Below the pieces are notes generated by a model that did no database searches, was not told where the DNA came from, and saw nothing but the letters and a program-made list of their open reading frames with translations. From Kribbella italica (GTDB lineage: Bacteria; Actinomycetota; Actinomycetes; Propionibacteriales; Kribbellaceae): DNA of 64,000 nt. Position numbers and translations under genes: made by a program. Shown piece after piece: positions 8,001 to 14,364 of the stretch. Location of the stretch: assembly GCF_014205135.1 (NCBI RefSeq), contig NZ_JACHMY010000001.1:8122001-8186000 (forward strand), read 5' to 3'. Numbering within the stretch: position 1 is the first letter of the stretch; each line of letters starts with the position of its first letter.

Positions 8001-9005
8001 ATCTGCAAGCCGGTGGTCGCGTCGATCCTGGCCAGCCTCGATCCGGGCGGGCACGTGCTCGAGGGCGAACGCGCGACGCTGCAGGACACCAACGACCACG
8101 TGATGGCCAACATCCAGAAGGACGGCACGTACTCGGTCGTCCCGCGGATCCCCGGCGGCGAGGTGACGCCGGAGGGACTGATCGCGATCGGCGAGGTCGC
8201 ACGCGACTTCGGGCTGTACACGAAGATCACCGGCGGGCAGCGGGTCGACCTGTTCGGCGCGCGGATCGAGCAGCTGCCGGCGATCTGGGCGCGGCTCGTG
8301 GACGCCGGGTTCGAGTCCGGGCACGCGTACGGCAAGGCGTTGCGGACCGTGAAGTCGTGCGTGGGCTCGACGTGGTGCCGGTACGGCGTACAGGACTCGG
8401 TCGGGATGGCGATCGCGCTGGAGCTGCGGTACCGCGGGCTGCGGTCGCCGCACAAGCTCAAGCTCGGCGTCTCCGGGTGCGCGCGCGAGTGCGCGGAGGC
8501 CCGCGGCAAGGACGTCGGGGTGATCGCGACCGAGTCCGGCTGGAACCTGTACGTCGGCGGCAACGGCGGGATGACGCCGCGGCACGCGCAGCTGCTCGCG
8601 TCCGACCTGACCGACGACCAGTTGCTGCGGGCCATCGACCGGTTCCTGATGTACTACATCCGCACCGGCGACCGGTTGCAGCGCACGGCCGTCTGGATCA
8701 ACGAGATCGACGGCGGGCTGGAGCACGTGTGCGACGTCGTACTGAACGACAGCCTGGGGATCGGTGCCGATCTCGACGCGGCGATGGACGCGCACGTGGA
8801 CTCGTACGTCGACGAGTGGCGGGCGACGCTGGACGACCCGGCGAAGCTGGCGCGGTTCGTGTCGTTCGTGAACGCGCCGGACCAGCCGGACGCCGATCTG
8901 CGGTACGTGGTGGAACGCAGTCAGCCCCGGCCGGCGACGCCGTCCGAACGGGGAGAACTCGAGCCGGTGCTGCTGGCCGGCCCGCGATTGGAGGTACGCC
9001 GATGA
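5076..9005 (+). CDS. Continuous frame: FAD oxidoreductase with BFD-like [2Fe-2S] domain joined in frame to nitrite reductase NirB
   Basis: From ATG 5076 there is no stop until 9005 (1309 residues). Residues 1-429 are a NasB-type electron-transfer flavoprotein: FAD site VVIVGAGMAATRLAE, NAD site VVVLGGGVLGVETA, second FAD motif VHAIGDCAEV, then a BFD-like [2Fe-2S] domain (CRCNGVT at about 368, TGCGSC at about 403). From residue 430 (MTELGKAKH) a complete NirB follows. In most actinobacteria these are separate genes for the nitrate reductase reductase and for NirB. A very good ribosome site just before codon 430 suggests NirB is also, or only, made separately. The join could be a real fusion, a lost stop codon, or a sequencing error near 6300-6360. 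Confidence 0.75.
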   Translation: MKVVIVGAGMAATRLAELLGSHEVTVLGDEPYYQRHRLTEYVAGRASEPLVEGEFRAAVSVDRGRRVVVDSVGVEHAYDHLVFATGAAPVGGNTLRTVGDARRLVEAAVGARRVVVLGGGVLGVETACALRERGLAVTLVHDGETLLDKRVRATAGRQITRMVRRLGIEAILQARVQVTETQDGRFRALELASGQTVFGDLLVSACGVRPRVELAEAAGLAVAGGIVVDASLTTADPRVHAIGDCAEVDGVVSGTVGAAWDQAEVLADVLNERPVRELAPEVLRLTAGGLDVMVLGDREADGHVVRLADGERYVRAVLVDGVVRAAVAVNAPEVAAELVLLADRRTAVVPEMLLEATEAPRQAKPVCRCNGVTRAVIEAAWKAGADSVDGIAARTRATTGCGSCTGSVGELLERLRRGEADPVPTRRATMTELGKAKHLVVVGGGMVAHRLVEALRSRDTSVEWRVTVLAEEPRLPYDRVALTSYFSGRDPHDLSLGEPELWDDPAVTLRKGVVVASLDVGGKTVRTTRDEVIAYDELVLATGSSAFVPPVKNSDAQGCFVYRTIDDVAALRTYVERLRTEREPRGETPLRLGLGGQAARETRPVHGVVVGGGLLGLEAAGALRALGAVTEVVEFAPRLMPLQVDEGGGSALARLIRGLDVGVRTSTQTTRVKLTSQGSARAMAVAEGPDLPADVVVFATGVRPRDELARAAGLAVGERGGVVVDDSCRTSVPGVWAIGEVACIEGRVWGLVAPGYAMAEIVADRLLGGAATFPGADSSTKLKLLGVDVASFGDAFGATEGALDIVYADPVAGVYKKLVLSDDARTLLGGILVGDASAYAALRPMVGRELGGDPASYLLPEGAQPVKLELPDDAPVCSCNNVAAGTIRCAVRDEGCGDLKSLCSRTRAGTSCGSCLPIVKNLLNTELAAAGVEVSKALCEHFALSRAELFDVVRVTGLRTFSEIVERHGTGRGCDICKPVVASILASLDPGGHVLEGERATLQDTNDHVMANIQKDGTYSVVPRIPGGEVTPEGLIAIGEVARDFGLYTKITGGQRVDLFGARIEQLPAIWARLVDAGFESGHAYGKALRTVKSCVGSTWCRYGVQDSVGMAIALELRYRGLRSPHKLKLGVSGCARECAEARGKDVGVIATESGWNLYVGGNGGMTPRHAQLLASDLTDDQLLRAIDRFLMYYIRTGDRLQRTAVWINEIDGGLEHVCDVVLNDSLGIGADLDAAMDAHVDSYVDEWRATLDDPAKLARFVSFVNAPDQPDADLRYVVERSQPRPATPSERGELEPVLLAGPRLEVRR
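6351..6356 (+). promoter_or_regulatory. Shine-Dalgarno site for an internal nirB start
   Basis: AGGAGG lies 6 bases before ATG 6363, inside the open frame that begins at 5076. It is one of the best ribosome sites in the window and falls exactly where the family's NirB N-terminus begins, so it supports independent initiation of NirB. Confidence 0.7.
6363..9005 (+). CDS. nirB: Nitrite reductase [NAD(P)H] large subunit NirB (internal start)
   Basis: 880 residues from ATG 6363, the usual NirB size. Order: FAD domain (HLVVVGGGMVAHRLVEAL), NAD domain (HGVVVGGGLLGLEAAGAL), NirB C-terminal reductase part, two BFD-like [2Fe-2S] segments (CSCNNVAAGTI...SCGSC; GRGCDICKP), then ferredoxin-like half and siroheme/[4Fe-4S] domain with VKSCVGSTWCRYG and GVSGCARECAEA supplying the four cluster cysteines. 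It reduces nitrite to ammonium in the cytoplasm using NAD(P)H, partnered by NirD. Between the FAD and NAD domains there is an extra charged stretch (TEREPRGETPLR region). The stop overlaps the nirD start (ATGA). Whether this start or the fused frame from 5076 is used is unresolved. Confidence 0.88.
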   Translation: MTELGKAKHLVVVGGGMVAHRLVEALRSRDTSVEWRVTVLAEEPRLPYDRVALTSYFSGRDPHDLSLGEPELWDDPAVTLRKGVVVASLDVGGKTVRTTRDEVIAYDELVLATGSSAFVPPVKNSDAQGCFVYRTIDDVAALRTYVERLRTEREPRGETPLRLGLGGQAARETRPVHGVVVGGGLLGLEAAGALRALGAVTEVVEFAPRLMPLQVDEGGGSALARLIRGLDVGVRTSTQTTRVKLTSQGSARAMAVAEGPDLPADVVVFATGVRPRDELARAAGLAVGERGGVVVDDSCRTSVPGVWAIGEVACIEGRVWGLVAPGYAMAEIVADRLLGGAATFPGADSSTKLKLLGVDVASFGDAFGATEGALDIVYADPVAGVYKKLVLSDDARTLLGGILVGDASAYAALRPMVGRELGGDPASYLLPEGAQPVKLELPDDAPVCSCNNVAAGTIRCAVRDEGCGDLKSLCSRTRAGTSCGSCLPIVKNLLNTELAAAGVEVSKALCEHFALSRAELFDVVRVTGLRTFSEIVERHGTGRGCDICKPVVASILASLDPGGHVLEGERATLQDTNDHVMANIQKDGTYSVVPRIPGGEVTPEGLIAIGEVARDFGLYTKITGGQRVDLFGARIEQLPAIWARLVDAGFESGHAYGKALRTVKSCVGSTWCRYGVQDSVGMAIALELRYRGLRSPHKLKLGVSGCARECAEARGKDVGVIATESGWNLYVGGNGGMTPRHAQLLASDLTDDQLLRAIDRFLMYYIRTGDRLQRTAVWINEIDGGLEHVCDVVLNDSLGIGADLDAAMDAHVDSYVDEWRATLDDPAKLARFVSFVNAPDQPDADLRYVVERSQPRPATPSERGELEPVLLAGPRLEVRR

Positions 9006-9421
9006 CCGTTCCGACGACCACCGCCGCCGTGGCGGTGTGCGCCTACGAGGACCTGCTGCCCGAGCGCGGCGTCGCCGCCCTGGTCGGCGACCGGCAGGTC
9101 GCGCTGTTCCGGACCTACGCCGGCGACGTGTACGCGCTGGCCAACACCGACCCGTTCAGCGGGGCGAACGTGCTGTCGCGGGGGATCGTCGGGAGCCGGG
9201 GCGAGGTGCCGACGGTCGCGTCGCCGATGTTCAAGCAGGTCTTCGATCTGCGGACCGGGGTGTGTCTGGACGATCCGGCGGTCGCTGTTGCGGCGTACGC
9301 GGTGGAGGTCGTGGACGGGCAGGTGCTGGTGGGCTTGGGGGCGGCTGGGGTGGGAGTGCCCGGTGAGCCTCAGCCGGCTTTGCTGGGGGATGCTGTCCGT
9401 GGTGGTCTCGGTGAAGGCTAA
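9002..9421 (+). CDS. nirD: Nitrite reductase small subunit NirD
   Basis: 139 residues with a Rieske-like fold typical of NirD: VCAYEDLLPERGVAAL, VALFRTYAGDVYALANTDPFSGANVLSRGIVG, and VASPMFKQVFDLRTGVCLDDP. As in other NirD proteins, the Cys/His ligands of true Rieske clusters are absent. It is the small partner of NirB in NAD(P)H-dependent nitrite reduction. The start codon overlaps the nirB stop. The C-terminal 25 residues are Gly/Ala-rich and not conserved. Confidence 0.93.
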   Translation: MTVPTTTAAVAVCAYEDLLPERGVAALVGDRQVALFRTYAGDVYALANTDPFSGANVLSRGIVGSRGEVPTVASPMFKQVFDLRTGVCLDDPAVAVAAYAVEVVDGQVLVGLGAAGVGVPGEPQPALLGDAVRGGLGEG

Positions 9422-10538
9422 GCCGGGGCCGCTCAGTGGCTGCACGATCGCGGTCACGGCGCACCGGCGGGCCGACGACCTGATCGCGTCGTTCGAGCGG
9501 CGCGGTGCGAAGGTCCTGCACGCGCCGACGCTGCAGATCGTGCCCGCGCCGGACGACCACGCCCTGATCGAGGCGACCCGGCGGGTGATCGCGAACCCGC
9601 CCGACGACGTGGTGGTGACCACCGCGGTCGGCTTCCGAGGGTGGGTCGAGGCGGCCGACACCGCCGGGCTGGCGGCGGACCTGCTCGGCACGCTGGAACA
9701 GTCGCGGCTGCTGGCGCGCGGGCCGAAGGCGCGTGGGGCGATCCGGGCCGCTGGGTTGGTCGAACACTGGTCGGCCCGCTCGGAGACCACCGCCGAGGTC
9801 GTCGAGTGGCTGCGCGACCAGGGGGTCGTCGGCCGCAAGATCGTCGTACAGCTGCACGGTCTGTCGGACCCCGGCCTGCAGGACACCTTGCGGCAGGCCG
9901 GCGCGTCGGTGCGCGGGCTGGAGGTGTACCGCTGGGGCCCGGCGCCGGACCCGGCGGTCGTCGAGCGAGTCCTCGGCCAGATCATCGGCGGAGCGGTCGA
10001 CGCCGTGGTCCACACCTCGGCGCCGGCCGCTCAGGCCTTGCTGGATGCGGCCGCGCTGCATGCCCAGTACGACGCTCTGGTTGCCGTACTCCGTACCGGT
10101 CGAGTCCTCAACGCCTGCGTCGGCCCGGTCACCGCGGGGCCGTTCGTTGCCCTGGGCCTCGATCCGCTGGTCCCCGACCGGTACCGCCTGGGCGCGCTGA
10201 TCCGCAGCGTCACCGACCGCCTCACCGACGACAACGCCCGCTCCATCGAAACCACCTTCGGCCAACTCGTCATCCGAGGCGGGGCCGCCGTACTGGACGG
10301 CGTGGTCCTCCCGCTCGGCCCTGGTCCCCGGGCGGTCCTCTCCGCCTTGGTCGACGCGGGCGGAGATGTCGTCTCCCGCCCGGAGCTGCTCGCCGTCCTC
10401 CCCGGCGCCGAGGACGTCCATGCGGTGGAGGTCACCGTCAACCGTTTGCGCACGGCTGTGGGCCGGCCTGAGCTCGTCCGGACTGTTGTACGACGTGGTT
10501 ATCGGTTGGCAGTGGAACCTGCGGCGGTCCCGACGTGA
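9411..10538 (+). CDS. nnaR: Uroporphyrinogen-III synthase-like transcriptional regulator NnaR
   Basis: 375 residues with two domains. Residues 1-270 are HemD-like (GCTIAVTAHRRADDLIASFERRGAKVLHAPTL; TTAVGFRGWVEAA; HTSAPAAQALLDAA; ACVGPVTAGPF). Residues about 285-370 form an OmpR-type winged helix (LSALVDAGGDVVSRPELLAVL, HAVEVTVNRLRTAVG, VRTVVRRGYRLAVE). This architecture is that of Streptomyces NnaR and mycobacterial Rv0260c, which regulate nitrate/nitrite assimilation together with GlnR. Whether it retains synthase activity is unknown. It overlaps the end of nirD. GTG 9411 (GGTGG upstream) and ATG 9390 are both possible starts. Confidence 0.85.
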   Translation: MKAKPGPLSGCTIAVTAHRRADDLIASFERRGAKVLHAPTLQIVPAPDDHALIEATRRVIANPPDDVVVTTAVGFRGWVEAADTAGLAADLLGTLEQSRLLARGPKARGAIRAAGLVEHWSARSETTAEVVEWLRDQGVVGRKIVVQLHGLSDPGLQDTLRQAGASVRGLEVYRWGPAPDPAVVERVLGQIIGGAVDAVVHTSAPAAQALLDAAALHAQYDALVAVLRTGRVLNACVGPVTAGPFVALGLDPLVPDRYRLGALIRSVTDRLTDDNARSIETTFGQLVIRGGAAVLDGVVLPLGPGPRAVLSALVDAGGDVVSRPELLAVLPGAEDVHAVEVTVNRLRTAVGRPELVRTVVRRGYRLAVEPAAVPT

Positions 10539-10647
10539 TCGGGCCGCATGGCACTGGCCAGTCGGTTCGTGGCTGCTCGTTGTCGCCTGCTCTGAACCGC
10601 TTCGGCGCCGACCCTAGGCCCCAAGTACCGACCCTCGGAGGCTGCCG

Positions 10648-11418
10648 ATGACCGACCTCATCGCCGCCGCACACGGCACCGCGGACCCGCGCGGCATCCG
10701 GGTGATCCATGCGCTGACCCGCGAGATCGCGCGCCAGCGCCCGGGGCTTCCGGTCTCCCTCGGCTTCGTCGACGTCGACAGGCCGGCGCTCCCGTCGCTG
10801 GTCGACCGGGTGGTTGCCGACAGCAACCAGACGGTGATCGTCCCGCTGCTTCTCAGCTCCGGCTACCACGTCAGCACCGACGTGCAGGCCGAAGCCCACC
10901 GCCGTCCGCACCAGGTCAGCGCGGCGGGTCCGCTGGGACCGCACCCAGTCCTCGCCCAAATCCTCGCCGACCGGCTGATCGAGGGTCTGGCTGGTGGCGG
11001 CGACCGTACGACCGGCAGCGTCGCCGACGCACTGGGCGACGGGCGACGCCGCTTCGCCGATCGGCTTCGTGGGGTCGACAGCGTCGTGTTGGCGGCGGCG
11101 GGATCCTCCGACCATCGGGCTCTGCTTGCCTGCTCCAGGGTTGCTGCGGAGTTGGCGGCGGTGGTCGATCGACCGGTTGAGGTCGGCTGTGTCTCGGGCG
11201 CCGGGGAGCGGTTGGGCGCCGTACTGGCTCGGACGTCCGGGCGGGTTGCTGTTGCCACTTACCTGCTCGCGCCTGGCTTCTTTGCTGACCGGGTCGCCGG
11301 TCTTGCCGCACAGGCGGGTGCCGTCGCCACCCAGCCGCTCGGCGCCGACCCGCGCCTGGCCGCTTTGGCTCTTCACCGGTACGACGAGGCGCTCCGGACT
11401 GCAGCGCTGACTGTCTGA
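10648..11418 (+). CDS. Sirohydrochlorin chelatase, CbiX family
   Basis: 256 residues with the two-lobed CbiX pattern. The first half has the chelatase opening AAHGTADPRG with the active-site His, then GFVDVDRPALPSLVD and IVPLLLSSGYHVSTDVQ with the second metal His. The second lobe (VVLAAAGSSDHRA, VATYLLAPGFFADRV) repeats the fold but has lost the HG motif. The likely job is to insert iron into sirohydrochlorin, making the siroheme that NirB needs. GGAGG lies 6 bases before ATG 10648. It follows nnaR by 109 bases, with no clear terminator between them. Confidence 0.85.
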   Translation: MTDLIAAAHGTADPRGIRVIHALTREIARQRPGLPVSLGFVDVDRPALPSLVDRVVADSNQTVIVPLLLSSGYHVSTDVQAEAHRRPHQVSAAGPLGPHPVLAQILADRLIEGLAGGGDRTTGSVADALGDGRRRFADRLRGVDSVVLAAAGSSDHRALLACSRVAAELAAVVDRPVEVGCVSGAGERLGAVLARTSGRVAVATYLLAPGFFADRVAGLAAQAGAVATQPLGADPRLAALALHRYDEALRTAALTV

Positions 11419-11433
11419 CCGAGGGCCTACTGT

Positions 11434-12138
11434 TTGCCCGTGGGGATCTTCGACAAGTTCAAGCGCCGCCCGAACGCCACGGACGACCAGCGAGCAGCCG
11501 CCGCTGCGGAACCGGAACCGGCGCCGGTCGCCGTACCGCCGCCGGCTGAGGCACCTTCTGATGCTGCTCAGCAGGTTGCTGATCTGCGGGAGCAGGTCGA
11601 GCTTTGGGTTCGGCCGGGGTTCTTGAGTCGGGCCGACGTGCTGGAGTATGCGCGCGACTTTCGGGATGACGACGAGGTGCCGCTGGACGACGAGCAGTTG
11701 ACGCTGCTGGTGGAGGACGTGTGGCAGGCTCGGCTTGCTGAGCAGGGTTCGTGGCCGGCGTACACGGATGCCGATCGGGTGGCGGCGGCGTTTGCTGAGC
11801 TGGAGGCGAACGGTGTGGTGGCCCGGATGAACTTCACATGTTGCCAGAACTGCGGTGTGTCGGAGATCGACGACGAGCGGCCGGCGGATCGGCCGTCGAG
11901 TGGGTACGTGTTCTTTCACCAGCAGGATGCGGAGCGGTTGGCTGAGGAGCCGGCGCAGCTCTATCTGGCGTACGGGACGCTCGACCCGGAGCAGGGGCGG
12001 GTCGCTGAGCAGGACCAGGCGGTGGGTGAGCGGATCCGGGCTGCGTTGCTCGCGCAGGATCTGCCGGTGGAGTGGGACGGTTCTTCGGCTCAGCGGATCT
12101 CAGTGGGTCCCATCAGCTGGCGTCGTCGGTTGACCTGA
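11434..12138 (+). CDS. DUF6891-type protein of unknown function
   Basis: About 234 residues. The N-terminus is GIFDKFKRR followed by a Pro/Ala/Glu-rich linker, then a soluble domain with MNFTCCQNCGVSEIDDER and GYVFFHQQDAERL, blocks I recognise from the DUF6891 family. The CCQNC cluster could bind a metal, which is a guess. TTG 11434 is 8 bases after GAGGG; GTG 11440 would give the more typical MGIFDKFK start. It stands alone after the nitrate cluster and its function is unknown. Confidence 0.75.
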   Translation: MPVGIFDKFKRRPNATDDQRAAAAAEPEPAPVAVPPPAEAPSDAAQQVADLREQVELWVRPGFLSRADVLEYARDFRDDDEVPLDDEQLTLLVEDVWQARLAEQGSWPAYTDADRVAAAFAELEANGVVARMNFTCCQNCGVSEIDDERPADRPSSGYVFFHQQDAERLAEEPAQLYLAYGTLDPEQGRVAEQDQAVGERIRAALLAQDLPVEWDGSSAQRISVGPISWRRRLT

Positions 12139-12155
12139 GGTCGCGCGGCCGTGGT

Positions 12156-12992
12156 CTACGCGCTGGACGAGACCGGCATCGGCGCGTCCGGGCGATAGGC
12201 GAGTTCGATCTCCTCGCGGAGGTAGTGGGACTCGAGGGCCTCGGTCAGGGTGTGGAGCTGGGCGCGGAGGGTTTCGGTGGGGGCCGCGCCGAGGTTCTGG
12301 GCGGTGGCGATCAAGGCGGTGTTGAGGGCCGCGACGGCCTCGTGGTCCGCGCGGAGCTGGTCGATCGCGGGCTCGAGGTGCGGGAAGTCGGCGGCGAGGG
12401 TGGGGAAGACGCCGTTCTCGTGGGTGTGGTGGGCGTGCAGGGCGCTGCAGAAGGTGAGGCAGTTGCGCTGGAGGTCGTCGAGGTTCTCCGGTAGTTCGAG
12501 GCCGCCGTCGACGGCGGCGCGGAGGGTCGCGAGTTGCCGGCGGAGGCCGTTGTGGATCTCGCGGAGTTGGAGGGCCGCGGCGTCCAGGCGGGTCGGGACG
12601 AGGGCGACGACCTGGATGCGGCGCGACGTGCCGTCCTGATAGGCCTGGAACGCGGGGTTGCGGCGCGCCTGCTCGGCGTACAGGCGGTCGCGTTCGGAGC
12701 CGGTGAGTTCGGTGGCGGTGGCTTCGCAGCGGGCGGTGCCGAGTTCGACGGTGACGGTCGGGTGGGCGCGCAGGTTGTGCAGCCAGGCGGGCGCGGACGG
12801 GCTGCCGGCGTTGGTGGCGAACACGATCAGGCGGCCGGCGTCAGCGGCGTACACGGCAGGAGTGGTGTGCGGCCGCCCCGAGCGGGCGCCGGTGGTGGTC
12901 AGCAGGATCAGCGGCGCGCCCTCGAACGGGCCGCCCACTCGCCCTCGGTTGGCGCGGAACTCATCGATGACCGGGCGGTTGAAGTCGCTCAC
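12156..12992 (-). CDS. Deazaflavin (F420)-dependent nitroreductase-like domain fused to a hemerythrin HHE domain
   Basis: 278 residues. Residues 1-135 match the Ddn-type split-barrel family (FRANRGRVGGPFEGAPLILLTTTGARSGRPHTTPAVY; WLHNLRAHPTVTVELG), which uses F420H2 to reduce quinones or nitro compounds. Residues about 140-270 are a four-helix hemerythrin-like bundle with metal-ligand His/Glu in LREIHNGLRRQL, HAHHTHENGVFP, LRADHEAV and LESHYLREE. The GTG start has GAGGG 7 bases upstream. It is divergent from a MarR gene across a 64-base gap carrying palindromes. Likely role: redox or oxygen/NO-related detoxification; inferred. Confidence 0.85.
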   Translation of the reverse strand: MSDFNRPVIDEFRANRGRVGGPFEGAPLILLTTTGARSGRPHTTPAVYAADAGRLIVFATNAGSPSAPAWLHNLRAHPTVTVELGTARCEATATELTGSERDRLYAEQARRNPAFQAYQDGTSRRIQVVALVPTRLDAAALQLREIHNGLRRQLATLRAAVDGGLELPENLDDLQRNCLTFCSALHAHHTHENGVFPTLAADFPHLEPAIDQLRADHEAVAALNTALIATAQNLGAAPTETLRAQLHTLTEALESHYLREEIELAYRPDAPMPVSSSA

Positions 12993-13024
12993 GGAGATAC
13001 CCTCACGGTGGCAGGAGTGTTAGC

Positions 13025-13053
13025 TTTGCAAGCAAAATAGTTTTGAGGACAAA
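13025..13053. promoter_or_regulatory. Candidate MarR operator (two small palindromes)
   Basis: TTTGC-AA-GCAAA (13025-13036) and TTTG-AGGA-CAAA (13042-13053) sit in tandem in the AT-richer gap between the divergent reductase-hemerythrin gene and the MarR gene. MarR dimers commonly bind such inverted repeats in their own divergent promoter. The second overlaps the MarR ribosome site. Confidence 0.5.
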
Positions 13054-13056
13054 GGT

Positions 13057-13488
13057 ATGTCAAGCGTCGACGAGAGTATTCGGACGTTGTTGCTGCTGAT
13101 GCCGCGGCTGGTCGGCCGGGCGAAGCGGATGAAGATCCCCGACGAGCTCGCGGGGATGAATCTGGCGCCACGGCACCTGTCGCTGTTCGCGTACCTGCTG
13201 TTCGACGGCCCGCTGGGCGTCAACGACCTGGCCGAACGCCTGGAGGTCACACCGGCGACGGTCAGCCTGATGGTCGGCGACCTGACCCGCCAGGGCATCC
13301 TCGAACGCCGCGAACACCCCGACGACCGCCGCCGCGCGATCGTCACCCTCGCCGACACCCACCGCGCCGCCATCGACAACTGGCTCGCCCGCAGCGCCCA
13401 CGCCTGGCGCCAGGCCCTCGAGCCCCTCACCGACGACCAGCGCCGGCTCTTCGTCCAGACCTTGAGGACCTATGAGGATGCGATCTGA
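13057..13488 (+). CDS. MarR family transcriptional regulator
   Basis: 143 residues with the MarR winged helix: APRHLSLFAYLLFDGPLGVNDLAERLEVTPATVSLMVGDLTRQGILERREHPDDRRRAIVTL, including the wing with the conserved DDRR. Flanking helices would form the dimer interface. GAGG lies 8 bases before ATG 13057. It probably regulates itself and the divergent reductase-hemerythrin gene; the ligand is unknown. Confidence 0.9.
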   Translation: MSSVDESIRTLLLLMPRLVGRAKRMKIPDELAGMNLAPRHLSLFAYLLFDGPLGVNDLAERLEVTPATVSLMVGDLTRQGILERREHPDDRRRAIVTLADTHRAAIDNWLARSAHAWRQALEPLTDDQRRLFVQTLRTYEDAI

Positions 13489-13816
13489 GCCCGAGATCCG
13501 CCACGTGCTGCTGGACGCCGACGGCGTCCTGCAGGACCTGCCCGGAGGGTGGTACGCGGCGATGGAGCCGTACGTCGGGGAGCGCGCCCGCGAGTTCCTG
13601 CACCGGACGTGGATCGACGAGCTGCCGATGCTCGCCGGGCGCGGCGACTACGGCGTTCACCTGGCGACGAATCAGGAGTGCTACCGGGGTGCTCACATGC
13701 GGACGGTGCTCGGGTACGACGACCTGTTCGACGTGAGCTGCTACTCCTACGACCTCGGCGTCGCCAAGCCCGACCCGGAGTTCTTCGCCAAGCACGGCGT
13801 CGAAGTCGCCATCTGA
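13472..13816 (+). pseudogene. HAD-like hydrolase with apparent internal deletions
   Basis: Only 114 residues, about half the usual length of its HAD relatives. Motif I (HVLLDADGVLQDLPGGW) is followed by a normal cap start (EFLHRTWIDELPMLAGRGDY), which then jumps directly to GVHLATNQECYRGAHMRTVLGYDDLFDVSCYSYDLGVAKPDPEFF, the motif II-III region. The stretch between (much of the cap) and most of the region carrying motif IV (the Asp pair that binds Mg) are missing; the end reads HGVEVAI. Both losses keep the frame. It overlaps the MarR stop by 17 bases. Probably a non-functional remnant, although a small scaffold protein cannot be excluded. Confidence 0.6.
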
Positions 13817-13833
13817 GTGCCCCGTTGCCTGGA

Positions 13834-13839
13834 TAGCGT
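13834..13839 (+). promoter_or_regulatory. -10 box of a probable leaderless promoter
   Basis: TAGCGT ends 6 bases before GTG 13846, and no ribosome site is present. Transcription would begin at or next to the start codon. Confidence 0.45.
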
Positions 13840-13845
13840 CGGGGT

Positions 13846-14364
13846 GTGAAGTACTGCTGCGACTACGCGTATTCGTGTCCGGAGCGTGATGCGGTCGCGT
13901 GCTACGCCCACGGTGGGAGCGACCCGTGCTGCGGGGACGAACTGGCGCATGAGTGCTTGGAGGACATGTACGGCGGTGAAGACGGGCTGATGTTCGGCGA
14001 CGGGTTCGCCTGCCGTCGGTGCGGAAACTACGAGCTGACCGGTCTGGAGCACGAGCCCGCGAAGGAGCCTGGGTTCCCGCGAAAGTATCCGCCGGGTTGG
14101 TCGCCCGAGGACGCGAAGGACGGCCCGGTGGTGTTCCTGGTCGAGGCTGTGTTCGACATCGCGGCCCGGGATGGCGTGCTGGTGTCGGGGCGGCTGTTCG
14201 GTGGGGTCCTCACTCCGCAGGCGACCCTGCTCACCTACAACGACAGGCCGGTACGAGTGCTCGCGGTTGAGTTCGTCAGCGAGTACGCCGGCGATCGGGT
14301 GACTCTGCTGGTCGAGCGTGCGGCGGAGTCACGCATCGTGCCGGGGATGTATCTGCAGACCTGA
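13846..14364 (+). CDS. Cysteine-rich hypothetical protein with a C-terminal beta-barrel-like segment
   Basis: 172 residues, not recognised. The first 60 residues hold eleven cysteines in pairs (YCCDY, SCPE, ACYA, PCCGDE, HECLED, ACRRCGN), which suggests a metal-binding domain. Residues about 95-172 (FDIAARDGVLVSGRLFGGVLTPQATL, RPVRVLAVEF, GDRVTLLVERAAESRIVPGMYL) read like the beta-barrel domain 2 of translation GTPases such as EF-Tu. There is no signal peptide. It ends back to back with the MerR gene. Function unknown. Confidence 0.65.
   Translation: MKYCCDYAYSCPERDAVACYAHGGSDPCCGDELAHECLEDMYGGEDGLMFGDGFACRRCGNYELTGLEHEPAKEPGFPRKYPPGWSPEDAKDGPVVFLVEAVFDIAARDGVLVSGRLFGGVLTPQATLLTYNDRPVRVLAVEFVSEYAGDRVTLLVERAAESRIVPGMYLQT

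Noticed and set aside
5136..8795. 1219-codon open frame on the minus strand opposite the flavoprotein-NirB frame
   Set aside because: Arg/Pro/His-rich translation without domains; the opposite strand carries clear conserved enzymes.
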